NCBI GenBank assembly: GCA_945957185.1
Contig: CAMFKA010000036.1
Location: 1-12,572, forward strand
Direction: 5' to 3'
Length of the DNA stretch: 12,572 nucleotides
Origin: an uncultured Chlamydiaceae bacterium
Lineage (GTDB): Bacteria; Chlamydiota; Chlamydiia; Chlamydiales; Parachlamydiaceae
In this document: one piece after another, positions 7,446-12,572 of the stretch
How positions within the stretch are numbered: the first letter of the stretch is position 1
Layout of the letters: each line of letters opens with the position of its first letter
Position numbers and translations under genes: made by a program
The notes under the pieces: generated by a model
The model's database searches: none
What the model was told of the DNA's origin: nothing
Seen by the model: only the letters and a program-made list of their open reading frames with translations

Positions 7446-7525
7446 ACGATAGGACGATGGGAACGTGGGACGATATAACGATATAACGATATAACGATAT
7501 AACGATATAACGATATAACGATATA
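7445..7525. repeat. 8-bp tandem array, left copy (unit CGATATAA)
   Basis: Six perfect units of CGATATAA plus a seven-base partial unit fill 7471-7525. Before them, 7445-7476 keeps the same 8-base phase in decayed form (AACGATAG, GACGATGG, GAACGTGG, GACGATAT). About ten units in total therefore run from the last base of the prfC stop codon. The decayed units at the gene end and identical units inward suggest growth by slippage from one side. The array is mirrored by the right array at 7595-7654. Confidence 0.95.
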
Positions 7526-7594
7526 TTTTCTAAAATCACCATTAACAACACAAGAACTTTTTAATTAATTTTAAAAGCATGACCGCGGAAAAGT

Positions 7595-7654
7595 GGTTAA
7601 ATCGTTAAATCGTTAAATCGTTAAATCGTTAAATCGTTATATCGTTATATCGTT
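7595..7654. repeat. 8-bp tandem array, right copy, inverted (units CGTTAAAT / CGTTATAT)
   Basis: The order of units is GGTTAAAT, four CGTTAAAT, two CGTTATAT and a final CGTT. CGTTATAT is the reverse complement of the left array's unit (ATATAACG in rotation), and CGTTAAAT differs from it by one base. The two arrays are thus inverted relative to each other across a 69-bp AT-rich spacer (7526-7594). A transcript from either side could fold into a long stem. The minus-strand gene's stop codon (7637-7639) and last codons lie inside this array. Confidence 0.95.
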
Positions 7655-9175
7655 TTCGGAGAGGTTTTCCAGACGGAGAATCCCCTCCTTATTCACAATA
7701 ATGCGATGCTTTTTATACTCAATTTTTGTCGTTCCATCCGGTCGCATGAAACTATTTTTAAGAACAATATTCAAATGATACACCTTCGGTAACATCGTGT
7801 GGGTCACTTCCAAACTATTCGGATCTAACGTCGAGTACGGCTGTATGGAATCGCTCGCTTTATTCAGAAATTTATGGATATCCAGCCTGAAAATCACGTT
7901 TAAACCGGAAAGCCGATCTTGCTTTGTTTCCAAAAAGTTATTCAAATACACCGTCTTTTTGTAATACATCACTTGTTCGACACGACGGATGGCCTGCAGA
8001 GTTTTATGCTGTTCGATGTTTCGTACCTTTTGGATATCTTCAGGAACCTTATCCGGATCAATATACGAAAACGACTCTCTTAGCTCCCCGATCACATTTT
8101 TGTTATCAGGGGTGCGTATTTCTGTTTTGTAATCGGAGAACCATCGAAATGCCTGCTTCATCGAAATGTTTTTGATTTCGTCTTTGACACGGTCTTTTAG
8201 GACATAAATGAAGATCGTGAACAAAATAAAAGGTTCCGAATTGATAATAAAAACTGACCCCTGCCACACGAACAACAAGATATAAATCGTCATCGCTAGT
8301 GCCGCAGCGATGCTGCCGATGATATTTCGAAAACGTTGATCGATCGGATCCACCGAAATATTCAATAACAGAGCATCGACAACATACTTATTCAACAGTC
8401 CCATCTGGTACAAAATCGTTTCATTATCTGCCGTTTTTTCAGAAAGAATTTCCGGTTCGTCCAGCCATTTTTCTCTCCATCGCTTCTCCTCCATCAACAG
8501 ACTACAAATATCTTTATCAATCTCTGCAAACTGCTCTCGATGGTGTTTACGGATGCTATCCAACAGTGCTGTAAAGTAGTTGTTGGATGAAAAACTGATG
8601 AAATCGGCGACATAAATATATGCCTGGGAAAGTTGCTCTCCCCCTTTTATCTCTAAAGGGGTTTTAAGAGCATTGTACTCTTTAAGCAAGATATTAAAAT
8701 GGATCAGCAAGGTCGTAACAGGCTGAATAAAACTTGTGGGATCGTCATCGGGTTTCAAATTTTGAAGAGTATTGACTAAAGCGTTCACATCTGTTCGCAA
8801 AGCACTTCTCACCATATTTCCAAGTAGCTTCAACTCCTTTTCGATGGCTGCAATGGACTCATTGCCGTCCGTCTCCATCAAGGCGTTTTTAATCCTATAG
8901 AGAGGCGATTTTGTCTGCGTGGGGTCGATAAGCTGCTGAAAAGTAAATTCCGGAGTTTTATAACGAATAAGGTTGGTTTTATCTTGATAAAACTGCTCTT
9001 TAGAGTATGTTTCCGGGGTCACTTGCAGAGGAGAAGGAATGTAAAGATACAACTCTTGCGTATAAATATGCTGGAACATCTTGGAGCTAGGAAGATAGTG
9101 AGATTTCAGTTCAAACTGCCACTTATCCCTGAAGTGGATCTCCTCTAAATCAAAATCTTCCCAATACTGCTCCAT
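7637..9175 (-). CDS. Unrecognised protein with two predicted membrane helices
   Basis: This 512-residue protein is not one I recognise. There is no signal peptide. A long hydrophilic N-terminal part (1 to about 280) precedes two closely spaced hydrophobic segments at about 285-304 (IIGSIAAALAMTIYILLFVW) and 308-326, separated by only a few residues. This suggests a helical hairpin with both large domains on the same side, presumably the cytoplasm. The C-terminal part (327-512) is basic, starting KDRVKDEIKN, and later has strand-like stretches (NVIFRLDIHKF, VYHLNIVLKN, HRIIVNKEGIL). The ATG at 9175 follows a purine-rich Shine-Dalgarno region (AGAGGGTGAGGG). It starts 20 bases after the stop of the secreted hydrolase gene, so the two are probably co-transcribed. 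The last residues (NDITI) are encoded by the 8-bp repeat array. Function unknown. Confidence 0.85.
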   Translation of the reverse strand: MEQYWEDFDLEEIHFRDKWQFELKSHYLPSSKMFQHIYTQELYLYIPSPLQVTPETYSKEQFYQDKTNLIRYKTPEFTFQQLIDPTQTKSPLYRIKNALMETDGNESIAAIEKELKLLGNMVRSALRTDVNALVNTLQNLKPDDDPTSFIQPVTTLLIHFNILLKEYNALKTPLEIKGGEQLSQAYIYVADFISFSSNNYFTALLDSIRKHHREQFAEIDKDICSLLMEEKRWREKWLDEPEILSEKTADNETILYQMGLLNKYVVDALLLNISVDPIDQRFRNIIGSIAAALAMTIYILLFVWQGSVFIINSEPFILFTIFIYVLKDRVKDEIKNISMKQAFRWFSDYKTEIRTPDNKNVIGELRESFSYIDPDKVPEDIQKVRNIEQHKTLQAIRRVEQVMYYKKTVYLNNFLETKQDRLSGLNVIFRLDIHKFLNKASDSIQPYSTLDPNSLEVTHTMLPKVYHLNIVLKNSFMRPDGTTKIEYKKHRIIVNKEGILRLENLSENDITI

Positions 9176-9195
9176 CCCTCACCCTCTTTTTTGGA

Positions 9196-10089
9196 TTAAT
9201 CATCCAAAAAAACACGAACAAGCTTCGCAAACCGCTCATGGTCTTGAAATAGGAATGCATGACCCCCGTCAAAATATGCGGTCCAAGCGAAAGGGATCTG
9301 ATTAGCGATCACTTTTACGTTTCCGGGAAGATCGACGACATCTAATTGTCCACCTGTCACTAAAACAGGAAGTTTGATTTGAGATAACGCCTCGAAATTA
9401 GCATTGGAATCGTTCCAGGGCTTCCCTCTAGCGCCATCTTGCCGTTCAATTGTTTCGGGTTTGACTTGAAAGTCGTCAGGGATTGTTTTGGCGATGACTC
9501 CGTTTTTGAGCCGTTGAAAGTAGTTGTTAGCTTCTTGCTTCCCTTCCGGTGTGGGAGCGTAAAACAGCTCCAGCGATTCGATAGGCGTTAAATTTTGGTC
9601 GCTCAGCTTTTTCGCAGCCTCGGGAGAAGTCACCACTTGATGCGAGCCTCCAGGATTAGGGGCACAAAGAATCAATTTTTCTACTACTTCCGGGTGTCGA
9701 ATTGCGAGTTGCTGAGCGATTCTTGCTCCCATCGACCAGCCGAGAACGTAAACTTTTTCGTAACCGAGAGCTGTTGCTAGTGCAGCAGCATCGTCAGCCA
9801 TCTGCTCGATGGTGGTATGATTCTCGGAAGTATCGGAAGAGAGTCCGACACCTCTGTTATCGAACAAAATCAGCTGCAAATTCTTTTCTAAATCGTCTAA
9901 TAAGAGAGGATCCCAGCTTGCGAGCGTCGATTTGTAACCGTTGATCATCAGCAGCGGTTTTCCCTCGCCTCGCTTGTAATAGGCAATTTCGATCTCTTTG
10001 ACTTGAATACGTTTCACTTCGGGAGCTTCTGCGTTCACAAATCCTGCGATCGCGACGACAAGAGCCAACCAGTGGGTAAATTTGAGCAT
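9196..10089 (-). CDS. Secreted alpha/beta hydrolase
   Basis: This 297-residue alpha/beta-hydrolase-fold protein starts with a clear signal peptide: a basic MLK start, hydrophobic core and probable cleavage after FVNA (residue 20). It should be exported to the periplasm or beyond. The nucleophile elbow is GWSMG with Ser119. The acid is probably D250 (VTGGQLDVVD) and the histidine is H277 (FDGGHAFLF). FDNRGVGLS (76-84) is the conserved strand and oxyanion region. The closest look is to lactonase or esterase-like members (3-oxoadipate enol-lactonase type), but the substrate cannot be assigned. A good Shine-Dalgarno sequence (GGAGA, 10096-10100) precedes the ATG at 10089. The gene is followed 20 bases later by the two-helix membrane protein. 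A candidate promoter lies immediately upstream, between the gene and the long palindrome. Confidence 0.9.
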   Translation of the reverse strand: MLKFTHWLALVVAIAGFVNAEAPEVKRIQVKEIEIAYYKRGEGKPLLMINGYKSTLASWDPLLLDDLEKNLQLILFDNRGVGLSSDTSENHTTIEQMADDAAALATALGYEKVYVLGWSMGARIAQQLAIRHPEVVEKLILCAPNPGGSHQVVTSPEAAKKLSDQNLTPIESLELFYAPTPEGKQEANNYFQRLKNGVIAKTIPDDFQVKPETIERQDGARGKPWNDSNANFEALSQIKLPVLVTGGQLDVVDLPGNVKVIANQIPFAWTAYFDGGHAFLFQDHERFAKLVRVFLDD

Positions 10090-10114
10090 GATTTCTCCGG
10101 GATGTTAAATCTGG

Positions 10115-10143
10115 AATTAACCACTCAATCGATTAAAAATCAA
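10115..10143 (-). promoter_or_regulatory. Candidate sigma-70-type promoter for the hydrolase gene
   Basis: On the minus strand TTGATT (10143-10138) and TTAATT (10120-10115) are separated by 17 bases. This would start transcription near 10108 and give a leader of about 20 bases that includes the Shine-Dalgarno sequence. The match is by eye and partial. Confidence 0.4.
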
Positions 10144-10145
10144 TT

Positions 10146-10308
10146 TATACCGAAAGTGATTCAAAATTTAGATTTTTGGCTTTAAGAAAGCCCCGGGGTT
10201 GATCCATCGGAAGTGACCTCATATTTCTAATATTAGGTCACTTCCGATGGATCAACCGCGGGAGCTTTCTTTTTGCCAAAAACCAAATTTTGAATCACTT
10301 TCGGTATA
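10146..10308. repeat. Second long imperfect palindrome (163 bp)
   Basis: The outer arms pair perfectly over 24 bp (10146-10169/10285-10308) and the inner arms over 23 bp (10197-10219/10235-10257), with a 15-base AT-rich loop. The segments in between pair imperfectly (TTTTTGGC and GAAAGC blocks match, with small bulges). There is no coding sequence. It begins 5 bases beyond the stop codon of the cysteine-rich protein gene and ends just upstream of the hydrolase promoter. It could terminate transcription of the former, or be a MITE-like insertion; the ends read TATACC...GGTATA, so TA target duplication is possible. Sequence differs from the palindrome at 2629-2797. Confidence 0.88.
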
Positions 10309-10313
10309 TATAA

Positions 10314-10634
10314 CTAGTTCGGGATAAGGGAACAGCTCATCCCCTCGGGGGGGTGCTTCCCGCGGTAGCAGGTTCCGCAGTGGGGGCATTGTGTCCAGAT
10401 GCGCAGTACGTAGGTCCCTTTGCAATCTTGCAAGACAGCGCGCACTTTTTCCCACTCGTTGAATTCGTTAAGAAAGTAGGTGCCGAAGAAATTATGCATG
10501 AGAGATTCGGGGCAAACGTAGGTTTTTTCGAAGGGATCGGGTTGATCGTAGCACCGAGGTTTCACGCAAGCTTGCGCTTCGATCTCCTGACAAAGTAAAA
10601 AAATAATGATGAGTAACCGAACGATATGAATCAT
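10314..10634 (-). CDS. Small secreted cysteine-rich protein, unrecognised
   Basis: From the ATG at 10634 the product is 106 residues. This start is preferred over the in-frame ATG at 10667 because GAGG lies 8 bases upstream and because it places the signal peptide (MIHIVRLLIIIFLLCQEIEAQA) at the N-terminus. The mature part would have about 84 residues with eight cysteines, including a CPHCGTC cluster near the C-terminus and an AC...RC pair just after the signal. An even number of cysteines in an exported protein suggests disulfide bonding, as in chlamydial envelope proteins; metal binding by CPHCGTC...C is the alternative. No lipobox is convincing. It stands alone, flanked by the long palindrome downstream and a gene-poor region upstream. 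No known family was recognised. Confidence 0.72.
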   Translation of the reverse strand: MIHIVRLLIIIFLLCQEIEAQACVKPRCYDQPDPFEKTYVCPESLMHNFFGTYFLNEFNEWEKVRAVLQDCKGTYVLRIWTQCPHCGTCYRGKHPPEGMSCSLIPN

Positions 10635-11013
10635 TATCTTGACCTCGACTCCGTTGTCGCCCACCATACAGCGTTACGATTTTTACCAACAAGCGATATT
10701 CTCGGAATTTGGTATCAAGACCCAATTTTGCAGATTCGGTGACTCAACATTATTAGAGTTACATAAAATATAAGCTAAAAAACGACAGTTCTCCTAGGAA
10801 GAACCTTAAAAATTCGATTTTTTTATGATCTTCAATTACATCGCATTACATAAAAATTCAAAAGACATTGCCATCAATAACAGTTGGGTCTTAGACGCCA
10901 TTAGGACAGTGCGATGACATTCCTGCCTCGGCCATTCTATCAATTATTTCCTCTTTTGCAATACTATTTTCTCAAGCTGTTAGGTAGCGCTCGCGGTAAA
11001 ATTCGATATCTTG
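10635..11013. other. Gene-poor divergent intergenic region
   Basis: About 380 bases lie between the cysteine-rich protein gene (minus) and sufB (plus). I see no convincing gene or RNA. A small imperfect palindrome GTTCTCCTAGGAAGAAC is at 10788-10804, and TTACATAAAA occurs twice (near 10759 and 10846). An open frame of 30 codons (10825-10917) lacks a ribosome binding site. The region may hold promoters for both flanking genes or a decayed gene. Confidence 0.5.
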
Positions 11014-11019
11014 TATAAT
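11014..11019 (+). promoter_or_regulatory. Candidate -10 box of the sufB promoter
   Basis: A perfect TATAAT, preceded directly by TTG, sits 55 bases before the sufB ATG and predicts a transcript start near 11026. At the usual 16-18 base distance the upstream sequence (TCGCGG and neighbours) is a poor -35 match, so the promoter may need an activator or may be a chance AT match. Confidence 0.45.
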
Positions 11020-11074
11020 GCTGTAGTTATTCCGAATAATGTTTTTTATTCTTCCAGAACAAATGGAGAAGTTT

Positions 11075-12514
<1,440 letters not shown>

Positions 12515-12516
12515 CC

Positions 12517-12572
12517 ATGCTCGTCATTAAAGATTTATTTGTTTCCGTCGATAACATCCCCATCCTTAAGGG
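12517..12572 (+). CDS. sufC: SufC ATPase, first 18 codons (runs off right edge)
   Basis: The ATG at 12517 starts MLVIKDLFVSVDNIPILK, which matches the first strands of the SufC ABC-type ATPase (typically M-L-I-x-L-x-V-x-V-x-x-x-x-I-L). An AGGA sequence (12508-12511) lies 5 bases upstream and overlaps the end of sufB. SufC powers the SufBCD scaffold. The Walker motifs lie outside the window, so the call leans on the position directly after sufB. Confidence 0.88.
   Translation, partial: MLVIKDLFVSVDNIPILK

Larger units (their letters stand above)
7445..7654. terminator. Possible bidirectional transcription end between convergent genes
   Basis: prfC (plus) and the membrane-protein gene (minus) converge here. 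The mirrored 8-bp arrays can pair over up to about 55 bases, and the spacer holds a T-run within an AT-rich near-palindrome (about 7556-7577). No conventional GC-rich stem with a U-tract is visible, so a terminator role rests on the position between convergent genes and on pairing potential. Confidence 0.35.

Noticed and set aside
7445..7654. CRISPR array or plasmid-type iterons
   Set aside because: The units are 8 bp and contiguous with no spacers, too short for CRISPR repeats and for typical iterons; no Cas, Rep or DnaA-box-like sequences are nearby.
10825..10917. Small open frame of 30 codons in the sufB upstream region
   Set aside because: No Shine-Dalgarno sequence at a usable distance and no recognisable product; kept only as a note in the intergenic entry.

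Overview
The window looks like chromosome from a member of the Chlamydiae, most likely one of the environmental or amoeba-associated lineages rather than Chlamydia itself. The reasoning is gene content recognised by eye. A gpsA gene sits directly behind an AGX1-type UDP-sugar pyrophosphorylase (neighbours CT714/CT715 in C. trachomatis, from memory), ruvC and ruvA are adjacent (CT502/CT501), and sufB leads into sufC (CT684 onward). These three blocks are far apart in C. trachomatis but lie within 12.6 kb here. A WaaF-type heptosyltransferase and a release factor 3 also fit a larger environmental-chlamydia genome better. No database search was possible, so the lineage is an inference.

Layout. 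(1) 1-2608, minus strand: a tight three-gene unit, waaF, then the pyrophosphorylase (4-bp ATGA overlap), then gpsA (abutting, running off the left edge). (2) 2609-2886: a divergent intergenic region filled by a long imperfect palindrome plus a small hairpin next to the waaF ribosome binding site. (3) 2887-7445, plus strand: a long coiled-coil protein that overlaps ruvC, then ruvA and prfC, all with tiny gaps, so probably one transcription unit. (4) 7445-7654: between convergent genes, two arrays of an 8-bp tandem repeat in inverted orientation. They supply or touch the stop codons of both genes. (5) 7637-10089, minus strand: a secreted alpha/beta hydrolase followed by an unrecognised protein with two membrane helices. 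(6) 10146-10308: a second long palindrome, unrelated in sequence but similar in size and build to the first. (7) 10314-10634, minus strand: a small secreted cysteine-rich protein. (8) 10635-11074: a gene-poor stretch carrying the putative sufB promoter. (9) 11075-12572, plus strand: sufB and the first 18 codons of sufC.

Functionally, the left unit covers envelope and lipid precursors: heptose transfer to LPS core, nucleotide-sugar formation, and sn-glycerol-3-phosphate for phospholipids. The middle unit combines Holliday-junction processing (RuvC, RuvA; RuvB is not here) with translation termination (RF3). The right end is the start of a SUF iron-sulfur cluster assembly operon.

The most unusual signals are non-coding: two ~165-bp palindromes, a possible alternative-pairing hairpin upstream of waaF, and the mirrored 8-bp arrays between prfC and its convergent neighbour. 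Among proteins, the coiled-coil protein, the two-helix membrane protein and the cysteine-rich secreted protein are not recognised and deserve attention. Nothing seen amounts to a clearly new defence or mobile system.
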